64,000 bases of DNA from Planctomycetaceae bacterium (GCA_021732785.1 JAKFUG010000011.1:27455-91454), one strand, 5' to 3'; shown: positions 16,858-28,084, counted from the stretch's first letter. The notes: generated from the sequence alone by a model not told the origin. Translations and numbers: made by a program.

Positions 16858-17296
16858 CGAACTCGTCATGCGTCATCCAGAAATCATCGAGGCGCTGCAG
16901 TGGTCGCGATTCATACTGTCCCGGCCCCAGTTCAATGGGACGCCGAAGATGCTCTGCGACAAGGGCTTCCACACCGGGGCGTGAGAGTTGGCCACGCGGT
17001 ATCCGCCGCGAGATGAGCGGCCTGCCGTCGGCTTTTCGACCGCGGCTCGCACAGTCTTCCGGCGGTAGGTAAATCGTGCCATTATTGAAATCGACGGCAA
17101 ACGCGATCACCCCGGGAATAAAAAAGAACAGCAGGCCCAACCCGTCCAGTGCCGCGATTTTCCAGTCGATCGGTCCGGCGTTCTGCCCCCGGCGCTCGGG
17201 GTGAAGAATCGTGCCGCATCCGGATACCGCCGCCGTTGCCAGGACGGCCAGCGCCCTCTTCAAACAGATCCGGCGTGACACAAACTGACGCGGCAT
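16808..17296 (-). CDS. Hypothetical lipoprotein with one membrane segment
   Basis: I choose Met at 17296 (MPRQFVSRRICLKRALAVL), which has GGGAA eight bases upstream. The frame is open 22 codons further. A lipobox is seen at VSGC. The mid-region GLLFFFIPGVIAFAVDFNNGTIYLP is strongly hydrophobic then extended, as in small lipoproteins of the 'IDxPfs...D...LPyd' kind. The rest is charged. The tail overlaps the 2OG-oxygenase gene on the other strand by 50 bases. No function can be assigned. Confidence 0.6.
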   Translation of the reverse strand: MPRQFVSRRICLKRALAVLATAAVSGCGTILHPERRGQNAGPIDWKIAALDGLGLLFFFIPGVIAFAVDFNNGTIYLPPEDCASRGRKADGRPLISRRIPRGQLSRPGVEALVAEHLRRPIELGPGQYESRPLQRLDDFWMTHDEFVTATNGAPPGRPATAA

Positions 17297-17501
17297 ACAA
17301 CGGTTCCCAGCGGTGACGAACGGGCCCGCGTCGACCGTGTGTTGGCTCAAAAGTGTCTGCAAGCTTGGACGAAAACGGTGTGTAGCGGACGGGCATCGCT
17401 TATGGCAAGATCAGTCGGAAACGCCTGCGGCGACAGTCCCTCACGTTTGGTACACTGAAGGCGTTAACTCGGGGTAAGTTGACTCGTCGGACACCGCCAT
17501 C

Positions 17502-18286
17502 ATGCCCAGCCCGTTTCCAGGAATGGACCCGTATCTTGAAGATCCCGCGGAATGGCCAAGTCTTCACCTGGGCTTGGCCATAACGACAATGACGTACCTC
17601 CAGCCCGAATTGGAACGCCGTGGCTATTTCGCCAGTGCTGGACAACGGGTGTGGTTGAGCATGCCGGGTGAGGCGATCTTACCCGATGTGACGTTGCTCC
17701 AGCCAACTCGCCACCCTCCGCAACAGGAAAATGGAACGACTGCAGAGGTCGCCGATACCGCTGTTAGAATTCGTCGACGCCGAATCGAGATTCAGGAGCC
17801 ATTTCTGGAGATTTTCGATGCTGCCGGACGGCGCGTGGTATCGGGAATCGAATTCGTGAGTCCCTCGAACAAATATGGAAAAGCAGGTCGCGCTCAGTAT
17901 CGACGAAAACAGCGAGAGTGCCGCCATGCAGGTGTTCATCTCGTGGAAGTCGATCTCATTCGCCGAGGCCCGAATATTTGCCAAGTTCCTTCGGGTGTGG
18001 TGCGCGAGCGAGGGCGTTCCGAGTATCTCGTCAATGTTGTGCGTGCACCGGCTCGCGAGTACGAGTTCTACCCCATCCGCACAAGGCAGCGGTTACCCCG
18101 TGTCGCCATCCCGCTGCGAACGGGTGAACCCGATATCGTGCTGGATTTACAGGCCGTACTCGACGCTGCCTACGATGACGGTGCCTTTCATTTGCGGATC
18201 GATTACACTCGTCCCCCAACGTCCCTGCTCGCGGACGATGACGCACTCTGGGCTGATCAACTTTTGAAGGATAAGGGACTCCGCTA

Positions 18287-18287
<1 letters not shown>
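17502..18287 (+). CDS. DUF4058 family protein
   Basis: A 261-residue protein opening with [22 protein letters not shown], the hallmark of DUF4058, a family frequent in planctomycetes and cyanobacteria. Later parts ([42 protein letters not shown]) fit the same family, which has a restriction-endonuclease-like look but no tested function. Its TAA overlaps the ATG of the following oxidoreductase by one base, so the two are translationally coupled. Confidence 0.9.
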
Positions 18288-19420
<1,133 letters not shown>

Positions 19421-19873
19421 TGTCATGACCGCACGGCCTTCCGACAGGTCACCGTCGGGGGCCCGTTGCGATCCTGAGGGTGCATTGGGTAATTGGTGGT
19501 CACGAAATGGTTGGCCTTCAGCCCCGAAGGGGGCGTGATTCGATAGCCCTGGGCGCAGCGTCTTCGCGTAGCCCTGGGTCAATGGATCGAAAGACCTTGC
19601 CAAGCCCCCACGGGGCGCGACAAACGCATGAAAGAGTCACGCCCCGTTGAGCCTGCGTGTGCCATGCGATCACGAACCCAGCCCTTCGGAAGACCTCGGG
19701 CTGGGCTATCGAATGTCGCCCCGTTGGGGCTGCGGAGTCTGGAATTGTTCACGGATGTTCCCCACCAAATGCCGGATGTACTCCGATCCTGAAAACACGG
19801 ACATTCGTCTACACGTCGCAGGGCGGGCATGATAAGCTGAACAGGTTGATCAACGCCGTTTTTCGAGGTTGTC
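19421..19873. other. 450-base non-coding, repeat-rich spacer
   Basis: No convincing gene. The stretch holds several dispersed words of one repeat type: CAGCCCCGAAGGGGGCG near 19519, CCCCCACGGGGCG near 19606, CACGCCCCGTTG near 19639, AGCCCTTCGG...CCTCGGGCTGGGC at 19681-19706, and GCCCCGTTGGGGCTG near 19720. Each forms a small hairpin. The start of the Uma2 gene follows. Confidence 0.5.
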
Positions 19874-20455
19874 ATGTCCACCGCTGATCTCATCGAACCG
19901 CGAGCGCTTTCGCACGAGGAAATCATCGGCGCGTTGTCCCATCCCGATGCCTTGTGGGAAATCGAATACGGTCGCATCGTCGAGAAGCGGATGAGTGCAT
20001 TGGCGATTGCGGTTTCCAACCGCCTCATGGAGATGATTGCCGCCGACTGCCGTCGATTGGCGCTCGGCTGCTGGTATTTGGAGATGGTCTTCGTTCTGGA
20101 TTCTGCGAAAAATCTTCGTCGCCGTCCCGATCTTGCCTTTGTTTCTGTGGCGCGCTGGCCGCTGGATAAGCCGCAACCCTATCGTGGCGATTGGGCGATC
20201 GCGCCGAATATCGCCGTCGAAGTCGTCAGCCCCGGTAATTTTGCTGACGAACTGGCTCGCAAACGACGCGAGTATTTTCGTTACGGCGTTGAAGAAGTGT
20301 GGATCATTTATCCTGAAGAACGGCTGTTAGAAGTCTACGATTCTCACGGGAGCCATGAATTTACACATCAAGACCGACTGACATCGCGGCTGTTGCCTGG
20401 AATTGAAATCGAGCTCTTGCCGTTTTTGCCGTTGGTCGAGCCAACAGCACCGTGA
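19874..20455 (+). CDS. Uma2 family putative endonuclease
   Basis: A 193-residue protein of the Uma2 (DUF820) family with a PD-(D/E)XK nuclease fold: YGRIVEKRM carries the first acid, RRPDLAFVS gives the 'PDl.fv' motif, IAVEVVSPGN the second acid, and RKRREYFRYGVEEVWII the helix that follows. These proteins are abundant in planctomycetes and cyanobacteria, and their targets are unknown. A second, dissimilar member is at 56141. Confidence 0.9.
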   Translation: MSTADLIEPRALSHEEIIGALSHPDALWEIEYGRIVEKRMSALAIAVSNRLMEMIAADCRRLALGCWYLEMVFVLDSAKNLRRRPDLAFVSVARWPLDKPQPYRGDWAIAPNIAVEVVSPGNFADELARKRREYFRYGVEEVWIIYPEERLLEVYDSHGSHEFTHQDRLTSRLLPGIEIELLPFLPLVEPTAP

Positions 20456-20529
20456 GCCAGCCGCGAAAAACGGGTAGCTTTCCGTTCCTTGGCCGCTATA
20501 ATGAAAGTCGCTGAAGCAGTCCCAGGAAC

Positions 20530-20591
20530 GGACGACACGTGTGTCGCCCGTCCCTTTTCTTTTAACAGGGCACGGAAACACGCCCTGTTAA
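20530..20591 (+). terminator. Two hairpins between Uma2 and greA
   Basis: A hairpin of the form GGACGACACG/TGTGTCGCCCGTCC is followed by TTTTCTTTT, which resembles an intrinsic terminator, and then by AACAGGGC...GCCCTGTT. They would separate greA from upstream transcription. Confidence 0.4.
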
Positions 20592-20665
20592 CCTCGCCGT
20601 GTCCGAGTTTCCGACCGAATGGTGGAACGCCGGACACAAGCATCGCATGAGAAGGAGTATCGGGC

Positions 20666-21148
20666 ATGGATCAACAACCCATTACCCGCGAAGGCTACGA
20701 CAAGCTCAAGGAAGAATTGCGGCATCTCGAAGACGTTGAGATGCCGCAGATCGCGGAAGCCATCGCGGAAGCCCGTTCCGAAGGCGACCTGAAAGAGAAC
20801 GCCGAGTACCACGGCCAGCGCGAGCGCCAGGGGATGATGCAGGCGAAAATCAATTCGCTGCGGGGCAAACTCGCCGGTTGCTATATCGTCGATAAATCGA
20901 CGCTCCCCAAAGGCGTGGTGACGTTCGGCACCCGGGTGACCGTCAAGGATTTGAAGTTCGATGACATGGAAAAGTACGAATTCGTCGGCCCGGGCGAAGA
21001 GGACTATGACAGCGACATCCAGAAAATTTTGACGACCAGCCCGCTTGCCACCGCCATGATGGGCAAGAAAGTGGGCGATGTCGTCGAATTTCAGGCTCCG
21101 CGCGGAACGCAAAAGTACGAGATCGCCAAAATCGAGGAAACGCTGTAA
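20666..21148 (+). CDS. greA: Transcription elongation factor GreA
   Basis: 160 residues, the normal GreA length. The N-terminal coiled coil carries the acidic tip [14 protein letters not shown] (about residues 44-57) that reaches into the RNA polymerase channel to stimulate cleavage of backtracked RNA. The C-terminal FKBP-like domain includes [19 protein letters not shown]. The start ATG at 20666 follows GAAGGAG at a good distance. Monocistronic, with a hairpin terminator following. Confidence 0.96.
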   Translation: MDQQPITREGYDKLKEELRHLEDVEMPQIAEAIAEARSEGDLKENAEYHGQRERQGMMQAKINSLRGKLAGCYIVDKSTLPKGVVTFGTRVTVKDLKFDDMEKYEFVGPGEEDYDSDIQKILTTSPLATAMMGKKVGDVVEFQAPRGTQKYEIAKIEETL

Positions 21149-21176
21149 CCGGCGGCTGACCACCCCTGATTTCAAA

Positions 21177-21204
21177 GCGACCCCGGACTCAACCACCGGG
21201 GTCG
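21177..21204 (+). terminator. Terminator-like hairpin after greA
   Basis: GCGACCCCGG at 21177-21186 pairs with CCGGGGTCGC at 21195-21204 across an eight-base loop. The downstream T-run is weak (ATTT), so termination may be partly Rho-assisted. Confidence 0.6.
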
Positions 21205-21290
21205 CGAACATTTACCTAGCTCGCCGTGTCAGCCGGGATTGACAGTTTCGGCGTTCACCACGATATTTCGCGCAGAGGAGATCGTCCGTC

Positions 21291-22550
21291 ATGACCCATC
21301 ACGCCGACTATGCCCGGCAAACCGCGGAACGCGCCCGCGCGGCCTCGCGGCAATTGATGTCGGTCTCGGGTGCCATGAAACAGCGCTGGTTGCATACCGC
21401 CGCCGATGCTCTCGTCGCGCGTACGGCGGAAATTGTGTCGCGCAATGAGCAGGATGTCGCCCGTGCCCCGGAGTTCGGTCTCACTTCCGCGGCAATCGAT
21501 CGGCTGCGATTGACGCCCGCCCGTATTGCTGAAATCGCCGAGGCCTTGCGGGATGTCGCCGCCCTGCCCGACCCGGTCGGCGAAAGCATCGAAGGGTATT
21601 CGCGGCCGAACGGATTGCGCGTGCAGAAGGTCCGCGTTCCACTCGGGGTTGTCTTTTTCATCTACGAATCCCGCCCGAATGTGACGGCCGACGCCGCCGC
21701 GTTGTGTGTGAAGAGCGGCAATGCCGTGATTCTCCGCGGCGGTAAGGAGGCCCTGCACAGCAACGTCGCGCTGTACCGAATTCTCAAAGACACGTTGATT
21801 GAAACTGGATTGCCTGAACACGCCGTGCAACTGGTGGCGACCCCTGATCGGGAAGTCGTCGGCGAGATGCTGAAACTCCGCGGGTTGATTGATGTGACGA
21901 TTCCCCGCGGCGGCAAGTCGCTGATTGAGCGCGTTGCCGCCGAAGCGACCATGCCGGTGATCAAGCATTTTGATGGCATCTGTCATGTGTATGTCGACGC
22001 CGCCGCCAATCTGGAGATGGCGCTCGAGATTTTGAAAAACTCGAAGTGCCAGCGGACGGGGGTGTGCAACGCCGCCGAGTGCGTCCTGATTCACGCGGCG
22101 GTTGCGGACCGGTTTCTGCCGATGATGTCCGCGATGTTTGCCACAGAGAAAATCGAAGTCCGCGGGTGTGTCCAAACCTGTGCGGCGATTCCGTGGGCCA
22201 AGTCGGCCACCGACGATGACTACCGCACGGAATACCTCGACAAGATCATCTCGTCGCGCATCGTCGATTCGATCGATGACGCGATCAACCACATTGCTCA
22301 ATATGGTTCGCAGCACACCGACACGATTGTCACGAATGATCTCCGCGCGGCGGAGCGGTTTGTGGCGCTCGTGGATTCCTCCGCGGTGATGGTGAATGCG
22401 AGCACGCGGTTCAACGATGGTGGCGAACTCGGCCTCGGTGCCGAGATCGGCATCAGCACCGATAAATTCCACGCGCGCGGCCCCTGCGGCCTCCGCGAGT
22501 TAACCAGTTACAAATGGATCGTCCGCGGCGACGGACAGGTACGGGAGTAG
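21291..22550 (+). CDS. proA: Gamma-glutamyl phosphate reductase
   Basis: A 419-residue aldehyde-dehydrogenase-fold enzyme that reduces glutamyl-5-phosphate with NADPH in proline synthesis. Family marks are [20 protein letters not shown], the catalytic Cys segment [14 protein letters not shown] near residue 258, and the C-terminal [20 protein letters not shown]. Length is normal. No proB or proC lies next to it. An inverted repeat separates it from fliM. Confidence 0.97.
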   Translation: MTHHADYARQTAERARAASRQLMSVSGAMKQRWLHTAADALVARTAEIVSRNEQDVARAPEFGLTSAAIDRLRLTPARIAEIAEALRDVAALPDPVGESIEGYSRPNGLRVQKVRVPLGVVFFIYESRPNVTADAAALCVKSGNAVILRGGKEALHSNVALYRILKDTLIETGLPEHAVQLVATPDREVVGEMLKLRGLIDVTIPRGGKSLIERVAAEATMPVIKHFDGICHVYVDAAANLEMALEILKNSKCQRTGVCNAAECVLIHAAVADRFLPMMSAMFATEKIEVRGCVQTCAAIPWAKSATDDDYRTEYLDKIISSRIVDSIDDAINHIAQYGSQHTDTIVTNDLRAAERFVALVDSSAVMVNASTRFNDGGELGLGAEIGISTDKFHARGPCGLRELTSYKWIVRGDGQVRE

Positions 22551-22552
22551 TT

Positions 22553-22632
22553 GGTCGGTGGCAGGTGATGGGTGGTAGGCAGGCGGATACGATTCCTGTT
22601 CTGCCTACCACCCATCACCGATCACCTGCCCC
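22553..22632. repeat. Inverted repeat GGCAGGTGATGGGTGGTAGGCAG
   Basis: The left arm GCAGGTGATGGGTGGTAGGC and the right arm GCCTACCACCCATCACCGATCACCTGCC are near-complementary across about 20 bases. It lies between proA and fliM and is unrelated in sequence to the other repeat families here. Confidence 0.8.
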
Positions 22633-22656
22633 CTCTCCCTCCGGGAGACCCCACGG

Positions 22657-23745
22657 ATGGGCGATGTCCTCAGTCAATCAGAAGTCGAATCGCTGCTGGC
22701 CGCGCTCGATCCGGGGTTGCAACCGCAGCACACGGTCTCGAACGCCCGGCGGGATGAGTTCCGCTCGCAAATCAGCGTCTACGACTTCAAACGCCCCGAG
22801 CGCGTCAGCAAAGAGCAGATGCGCGCCTTCCAGGCGCTGCACGAAGGGTTCAGCCGCGAGTTCGGTGCCGGCCTCAGTGGGATGCTCCGCGCCATTATCG
22901 AAGTGAAGCTCATCAGCGTCGATCAGCTCACCTACAGCGAGTTCGTTTTCAGTCTGGAAAACCCGACCTGCTTCAACCTCCTCGCGTCCGAGGGGCTGGA
23001 AGGGCACATCATTCTCGACCTCAATCCATCGATTATTTTTCCGATCATCGACCGCTTGCTCGGCGGCGGAAAAGAAGCGAGCAATGACTTTCCGGGACGG
23101 CCGCTGACGGAGATCGAATTGCAACTCGTCTCGCGGATTACGGGGTTGGCGATCCAGGGCTTGGAACGATCGTGGTCCAATATCTGCTCGCTGGGGTTGC
23201 GGGTCGCACAGGTCGAGAGCAATCCTCAACTCGTGCAGATCGTTCCGCCGAACGAAGTCATCGTGCTGATCAGTTTTGAAGTGTCGATGGGCGAAGTCCG
23301 CGGGATTATGAACCTGTGCATCCCTTTCAATACGATTGAGCCGCTGGCGGGGAAGCTGTCGTCCGATTCCTGGTCGGCATATACCAAGAAAGCGATCGAT
23401 CCGCGCCAGTTGCTGAATTTAGAGACAGGAGTTCAGCGGGCAGCGGTGGAACTGGTGGTGCATCTGGCGCACGGCAAACTCACCGCGGGCGAACTTTCCA
23501 CGTTGGCGGTGGGGGATGTCATCATGACGGAATCCGAGCGCAACGACGGGGCGGAGGTTTTTGTCGAAGGAACCCCTCTGTTTCGGGCGTTTCCCGGCGT
23601 TTTGAAGGGACACAAAGCCATCACGATGGGACAGACTTTAACCAAGCCGCGGGATGTCATTGCGAAAAAAATGGCGGAATTAGGGTTGTCGTACCCGGCA
23701 GCCGGAGCGACTGAAGTTAGCCCAGAACGGCGCCGAACGGGTTGA
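22657..23745 (+). CDS. fliM: Flagellar motor switch protein FliM
   Basis: A 362-residue protein with the three FliM parts. The N-terminal CheY-P-binding peptide is [13 protein letters not shown] (residues 5-17). The CheC-like middle domain includes [20 protein letters not shown]. The C-terminal SpoA domain has LAVGDVIM and [18 protein letters not shown]. It forms part of the C-ring that sets rotation direction. FliN, FliG and other flagellar genes are absent from the window, so it is encoded alone. Confidence 0.93.
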   Translation: MGDVLSQSEVESLLAALDPGLQPQHTVSNARRDEFRSQISVYDFKRPERVSKEQMRAFQALHEGFSREFGAGLSGMLRAIIEVKLISVDQLTYSEFVFSLENPTCFNLLASEGLEGHIILDLNPSIIFPIIDRLLGGGKEASNDFPGRPLTEIELQLVSRITGLAIQGLERSWSNICSLGLRVAQVESNPQLVQIVPPNEVIVLISFEVSMGEVRGIMNLCIPFNTIEPLAGKLSSDSWSAYTKKAIDPRQLLNLETGVQRAAVELVVHLAHGKLTAGELSTLAVGDVIMTESERNDGAEVFVEGTPLFRAFPGVLKGHKAITMGQTLTKPRDVIAKKMAELGLSYPAAGATEVSPERRRTG

Positions 23746-23750
23746 AGTTC

Positions 23751-23779
23751 TTGACACGCCGAGGTTTCCGCGTTAATTC
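23751..23779 (+). promoter_or_regulatory. Possible promoter of the infC operon
   Basis: A perfect TTGACA at 23751-23756 is followed at a 15-17 base distance by GTTAAT/TAATTC, a weak -10. It sits in the fliM-infC gap, about 100 bases before the infC start. The -35 box is persuasive and the -10 is not. Confidence 0.4.
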
Positions 23780-23874
23780 TAGTGAATTCGTGCGCGTGGG
23801 GTCAGTGGAGGGATTTGATCGGCCGACGGAACACCTCCCCTCACCGCAATGGTTGAACCAGGGAGAGTTTTGCA

Positions 23875-24384
23875 ATCGAAACGACGCATCGCATCAATGA
23901 TCAAATCCGTCTTTCGCCCGTTCGGGTGGTCGATCACGAAGGAAAAATGCTCGGCGTGATTCCCACCGCCGATGCACTGCGCACCGCGTTTGACGTGGGT
24001 CTGGACCTGGTGGAAGTGGCTCCCACGGAGCGCCCACCGGTGTGCCGGATCATGGATTACGGCAAGTTCAAGTACGAGCAGAAGAAGAAGCACTCCAACT
24101 CCACCAAGCAACATCAGGTGCAGTTGAAAGAGATTCGTCTCCGACCGAAAACCGGCGAGCACGACATCGATTTCAAGGTGAAGCAGGCGCGCGAGTTTCT
24201 GTCGCACAAAGATAAAGTGAAGTTGAACATCATTTTCCGCGGCCGGGAGAACGCGCACCACGATCGCGGCCGGGAAATTCTGGCGGCGATCATCGCTCAA
24301 CTGGAAGATGTCGCGAAGGTCGAAAAGTCCCCGGGTCTGGAAGGCGGCCGCAATATGACCGCCGTTCTGACCCCGAAGGCATAG
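23875..24384 (+). CDS. infC: Translation initiation factor IF-3
   Basis: Conserved IF-3 sequence begins upstream of any ATG, GTG or TTG in this frame: [20 protein letters not shown] precedes the first such codon that could be used (GTG at 23926, which cuts off the conserved start). An in-frame stop lies at 23854. The AUC at 23875 has GGGAGAG seven bases upstream and is the likely start, giving 169 residues. infC of other bacteria also uses AUU or AUC, allowing IF-3 to repress its own translation. [25 protein letters not shown] and the C-terminal domain are typical. First gene of infC-rpmI-rplT-pheS. Confidence 0.93.
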   Translation: METTHRINDQIRLSPVRVVDHEGKMLGVIPTADALRTAFDVGLDLVEVAPTERPPVCRIMDYGKFKYEQKKKHSNSTKQHQVQLKEIRLRPKTGEHDIDFKVKQAREFLSHKDKVKLNIIFRGRENAHHDRGREILAAIIAQLEDVAKVEKSPGLEGGRNMTAVLTPKA

Positions 24385-24523
24385 CCCGGAATCAGTTTAC
24401 GGTGAGAATTTCGGGGCCGGTCTCTGGAAATCTCACCCCCGCTTCCGCTAGAATTCCCGATCCCCGTCTTGGCGTCATGCCGATGATGGGGGCGTTCGGG
24501 TACTTGAGTCAGGATGTCTTGTC

Positions 24524-24724
24524 ATGCCGAAGTTGAAGACCCACAAGGGAATGAAGAAGCGATTCACCGTCACGGCGAGCGGCAAAGCCATTGCTCGTTC
24601 TGCCGGTCGTGGTCACATTCTGAGTTCCAAAACCGCCAAGCGAAAACGCCAATTGCGGGGCGACACGATTCTCACCGGGGCCATGGCTCTGAAGATTCGT
24701 GAAGGTTTGGCACCGATGAAGTAG
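24524..24724 (+). CDS. rpmI: Large-subunit ribosomal protein bL35
   Basis: 66 residues, with the family opening [21 protein letters not shown] and the basic [21 protein letters not shown] region. It is a 23S rRNA-binding protein of the 50S subunit. Its place between infC and rplT is conserved across bacteria. Confidence 0.97.
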   Translation: MPKLKTHKGMKKRFTVTASGKAIARSAGRGHILSSKTAKRKRQLRGDTILTGAMALKIREGLAPMK

Positions 24725-24842
24725 TGTTTTCCGTCTGCGGTGGAGTGGACTCCGCTGTGGGCTGTTGCTTCGGATTTCTCTTTTTTGTCGATCGCTTCCT
24801 TCGGGGTGCGATCGGTTCCGTGTGAACAAAGCGGCCCGTGTC

Positions 24843-25202
24843 ATGCGTATCAGTTACAGTGTTGCTCGTCATAAAGCTCACAAGCGTCTCTTCCGTGAAG
24901 CCAAGGGTCGCTTCGGCGCCCGCAAGAATCTGATCCGGACCGTCAAGGAAGGGGTCGTCAAATCGCGGTGCGTAGCGTACCGTGACCGTCGGAACCGCAA
25001 GCGCGAATTCCGGGCTCTGTGGATTACCCGTTTGACCGCTGCCGCTACGATGCACGGCCTGCGGTATTCGGAACTGATTCACGGCATGACGCTGGCGAAC
25101 ATCACGTTGAACCGCAAAACGCTCAGCGAACTGGCGATCCACGCGCCGGAAGTCTTCGCGGAAGTCGTCGCTACGGTGAAATCCGCTCTGCAAGCGGTTT
25201 GA
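24843..25202 (+). CDS. rplT: Large-subunit ribosomal protein bL20
   Basis: 119 residues from the ATG at 24843; the open frame extends further upstream but the added residues do not resemble L20. Conserved stretches include [33 protein letters not shown] and [12 protein letters not shown]20 is an early 50S assembly protein and in several bacteria represses rpmI-rplT translation by binding the mRNA leader. No leader structure is obvious to me here. A strong terminator follows. Confidence 0.97.
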   Translation: MRISYSVARHKAHKRLFREAKGRFGARKNLIRTVKEGVVKSRCVAYRDRRNRKREFRALWITRLTAAATMHGLRYSELIHGMTLANITLNRKTLSELAIHAPEVFAEVVATVKSALQAV

Positions 25203-25237
25203 TTTCACAGCGCGATCGAACGGCAATGCACACTTAG

Positions 25238-25267
25238 CCCCCGGTTGTCTTCAACCGGGGGTTTCTT
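25238..25267 (+). terminator. Intrinsic terminator (or attenuator) between rplT and pheS
   Basis: CCCCCGGTTG at 25238-25247 pairs perfectly with CAACCGGGGG at 25252-25261 across a TCTT loop, followed by TTTCTT. It either ends the infC-rplT transcript or attenuates read-through into pheS, whose ATG lies about 50 bases further on. Confidence 0.8.
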
Positions 25268-25313
25268 ACGTGAACGGACACCGATTCCTCCGTTGCGGAC
25301 AACGGAGGGCTCA

Positions 25314-26330
25314 ATGAGAACGGCGTGCATGGACCCGATCACCGCACTCGCCGAGTTTGAACAAGCCGCGCTGGCATCCATTGCCGCGGCGGGGAACTCC
25401 GCGGCCCTCGAACAGGCCCGTATCGAGTTCCTCGGCAAGAAGCAAGGTCGTCTCAAAGACCTGCAATCGCTGCTCGGCAAAGCCACGCCGGAAGAACGCC
25501 CCGTTCTTGGAAAACGCTTTAACGACGTGAAGACCGCCGTGGAAGCCGCGCTCGAAGCCCGGCAGGCGATTGTTGCGAAGCCGAAAATTGCGGCGACCGC
25601 GATCGATCTCACGCTGCCCGGAACGTTGCCCGAATTGGGCCGCTTGCATCCGCTCACGCAAACCGTCCGCGAGTTCCAGCAGATCATGGCCCGCTTCGGT
25701 TTCGAAGTGGTCGATGATCGCGAACTCGAAGACGAACGCCACAATTTCGACGCGCTGAATATTCCGATGGAACACCCGGCGCGCGATCCGCTCGATAATT
25801 TCTATCTGGCGGCCGCCTGCACGGCGTCCGGGAAACCGGTTCTGTTACGCAGTCAAACAAGCACGGTACAGATCCGCGTGATGGAGCAGCGCCAGCCACC
25901 GATTCGCGTGATTTCCCTGGGCCGCGTCTATCGCCCGGATGACATTGACGCCACGCATCACGTCATGTTCCATCAAATGGAAGGCCTGATGATCGGCCGC
26001 GATGTCACGATGGCGTCGCTGAAAAGCGTGCTCCGCATGTTCGCCGCGGCGTATCTCGGCGGCGACACGGAAGTCCGTTTCCGCCCGTCCTTCTTTCCGT
26101 TCACCGAACCCTCCGTCGAAGTGGACGTGCGGTGGAAGAACGGCTGGCTGGAACTCGGCGGCGCGGGCATGGTCGACCCGAACGTGCTGCAATCGGTCGG
26201 CTACGATCCCGAAGAATACGGCGGCTTCGCATTTGGTTTAGGCATCGCCCGCTTCTGCATGTTGCGACACGGCATCGACGATATCCGTCTCTTCTACCAG
26301 AATGATATCCGCTTTCTGCGGCAGTTCTGA
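25314..26330 (+). CDS. pheS: Phenylalanyl-tRNA synthetase alpha subunit
   Basis: 338 residues from the ATG at 25314, chosen for the GGAGG six bases upstream. Class II synthetase marks: [22 protein letters not shown] at the domain start, DTHHVMF-like motif 2 region ([18 protein letters not shown]), [18 protein letters not shown], and motif 3 [18 protein letters not shown]. An N-terminal coiled coil binds tRNA. It charges tRNA-Phe with the beta subunit, but pheT does not follow. A repeat and the convergent amt gene come next. Confidence 0.95.
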   Translation: MRTACMDPITALAEFEQAALASIAAAGNSAALEQARIEFLGKKQGRLKDLQSLLGKATPEERPVLGKRFNDVKTAVEAALEARQAIVAKPKIAATAIDLTLPGTLPELGRLHPLTQTVREFQQIMARFGFEVVDDRELEDERHNFDALNIPMEHPARDPLDNFYLAAACTASGKPVLLRSQTSTVQIRVMEQRQPPIRVISLGRVYRPDDIDATHHVMFHQMEGLMIGRDVTMASLKSVLRMFAAAYLGGDTEVRFRPSFFPFTEPSVEVDVRWKNGWLELGGAGMVDPNVLQSVGYDPEEYGGFAFGLGIARFCMLRHGIDDIRLFYQNDIRFLRQF

Positions 26331-26339
26331 TTCGTCTCC

Positions 26340-26411
26340 GTGAGCGGCCAGGCGCTAGCCGCCGGTTCTTGGATTCATTTCGGAACCGGCGGCTCGCGCC
26401 TGGCCGCTCAC
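26340..26411. repeat. Inverted repeat GTGAGCGGCCAGGCGC
   Basis: The left arm GTGAGCGGCCAGGCGCTAGC plus CGCCGGTTC mirrors GAACCGGCGGCTCGCGCC plus TGGCCGCTCAC across about 12 bases. It lies directly after pheS and has its own sequence family. Confidence 0.85.
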
Positions 26412-26440
26412 CGGATGTTTTCACTTCTGTGAAATAGCAG

Positions 26441-26475
26441 AACCCGGCCTGAAGATTCAGGCCGGGTTCTTGCTT
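26441..26475. terminator. Bidirectional terminator between pheS and amt
   Basis: AACCCGGCCTGAA pairs with TTCAGGCCGGGTT around a tiny loop, followed by CTTGCTT. The stem is perfect and lies between convergent genes. Confidence 0.75.
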
Positions 26476-26539
26476 CAAACGGGTCATCCGTAACCACCTC
26501 AGTCCGCGTCTTGCCGACTGGAGTTTCGTCACCAGATTG

Positions 26540-28084
26540 CTAGTGCGTCGGGGCCTGCATCACGAAGCCGACGTACGCTTCGTTGCCGTGCTCGCCGATG
26601 TCCAAGCCACCGGTTTCTTCGTGAGCATCAACCCGCAGGCCGATCGTGGCCTTGATGACGAACCAGCAGATGGCGGACACGACAACCGTGTAAGCACCGA
26701 CGGCTCCGACGCCGACCAATTGCTTGATCAGTTGGTCCATGCCGCCACCGTGGAACAGGCCGGCCGCGGGAGCCAGGGCCCCTGCGGCGGGAACTTCCGC
26801 GAACAGTCCGATCGCGATGCAACCCAAGGTACCACAACCCAGATGCACGCTGGTGGCACCCACCGGATCGTCACACTTCAGCCGATCGAAGATCATGACC
26901 GAGAAGACGACAAAGACGCCGGCAACAGCACCGATGATCAGCGAGTCGGTCATGCTGACCCAGGCACAGGGCGCGGTAATCGCGACCAGACCGGCGAGAC
27001 AACCATTGAGCGTCATGCCGATATCCGGCTTGCCGAGGAACAACCACGCCGTGGCTGTTGCCGTGAGCGTGGCCATGGCACCGGCCGCGTTGGTGTTGAT
27101 CGCGATTTTTGCCACCAAGCCTGGATCGGCCATGCTCATCGTGCTGCCCGGATTGAAGCCGAACCAGCCGAGCCACAACACGAAGCAGCCGATGAATGCG
27201 GCCATCATGCTGTGGCCGGGAATGGCGTTCACTTTACCGTTCGGACCATACTTGCCGATGCGGGGGCCCAGAATAATGATGCCCGTCAAGGCGGCCCAAC
27301 CACCGACAGAATGCACGACAGCACAACCGGCGAAGTCCCAGAACCCGTAGTCGGCCAGCCAGCCCCCGCCCCAGATCCAGTGTCCCGTCACCGGGTACAT
27401 GACGACCGCCATGAACACACTGAACACAATGAACGAGAGATACTTGATCCGCTCGGCCACGGCACCGGAAACAATCGTCGCGGCGGTCCCGGCGAAGACC
27501 AGTTGGAAGAAGAATTTCGCTGCGAGGGGCACGCCGGTCCAGTTAATCGAACCGTAATCACCCTTGTAAGCGGGACCAACGGCCGGGCTGTTGTCGGCAC
27601 CGGACACCATGAGGATGCCGGTCTTACCGATGTAGTCGTCGGCGTGTTCGACGCCGCCGTCGCCGCCGAACATGATGCCCCAGCCAACGAACCAGTAGGC
27701 GACCGAGGTGACCGCGAACACGATGAAGTTCTTTGAGAGGATGTTCACGCAGTTCTTAGCGCGACACATCCCGGCTTCGACGCAACCGAAGCCGAGGTTC
27801 ATGAAGAACACCAGCATGCCGGCGACCATGACCCACATGGTGTCGAGGCCGACGGTGAGCTTGGCGAGCGTTTCTTCGGTGGTTGGAGCAGGTGCGGCGG
27901 GGGGAGCTTCTGCCGGAGCCGCGGGCGTGGCCTCCGCCGGGGCAGCCGCCTCAGCGGGTTTTGTTTCCGCTGGAGTATCTTGTGCGAAGGTGGGGTTCGC
28001 CAACGGCGTCAGCCACAAGAGGCCCAATAGGGCGGCCGCCATCGCGGGTCGCCAGCCAGTCCACACTCTCGCCTGCATTTGCAA
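26540..28084 (-). CDS. amt: Ammonium transporter (Amt/MEP family)
   Basis: A 514-residue protein. A signal peptide (to about residue 34, TFAQ) is followed by a ~30-residue Ala/Pro/Glu linker, unusual for Amt, and then about eleven membrane segments. The pore His pair is visible as the His of CAVVHSVGGWAAL and the His of TSVHLGCGTLG. GLDTMWVMVAGMLVFFMNLGFG is the usual first helix. It moves ammonium across the inner membrane. No glnK (PII) gene accompanies it, and I found no clear sigma54 site upstream. Confidence 0.95.
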   Translation of the reverse strand: MQMQARVWTGWRPAMAAALLGLLWLTPLANPTFAQDTPAETKPAEAAAPAEATPAAPAEAPPAAPAPTTEETLAKLTVGLDTMWVMVAGMLVFFMNLGFGCVEAGMCRAKNCVNILSKNFIVFAVTSVAYWFVGWGIMFGGDGGVEHADDYIGKTGILMVSGADNSPAVGPAYKGDYGSINWTGVPLAAKFFFQLVFAGTAATIVSGAVAERIKYLSFIVFSVFMAVVMYPVTGHWIWGGGWLADYGFWDFAGCAVVHSVGGWAALTGIIILGPRIGKYGPNGKVNAIPGHSMMAAFIGCFVLWLGWFGFNPGSTMSMADPGLVAKIAINTNAAGAMATLTATATAWLFLGKPDIGMTLNGCLAGLVAITAPCAWVSMTDSLIIGAVAGVFVVFSVMIFDRLKCDDPVGATSVHLGCGTLGCIAIGLFAEVPAAGALAPAAGLFHGGGMDQLIKQLVGVGAVGAYTVVVSAICWFVIKATIGLRVDAHEETGGLDIGEHGNEAYVGFVMQAPTH

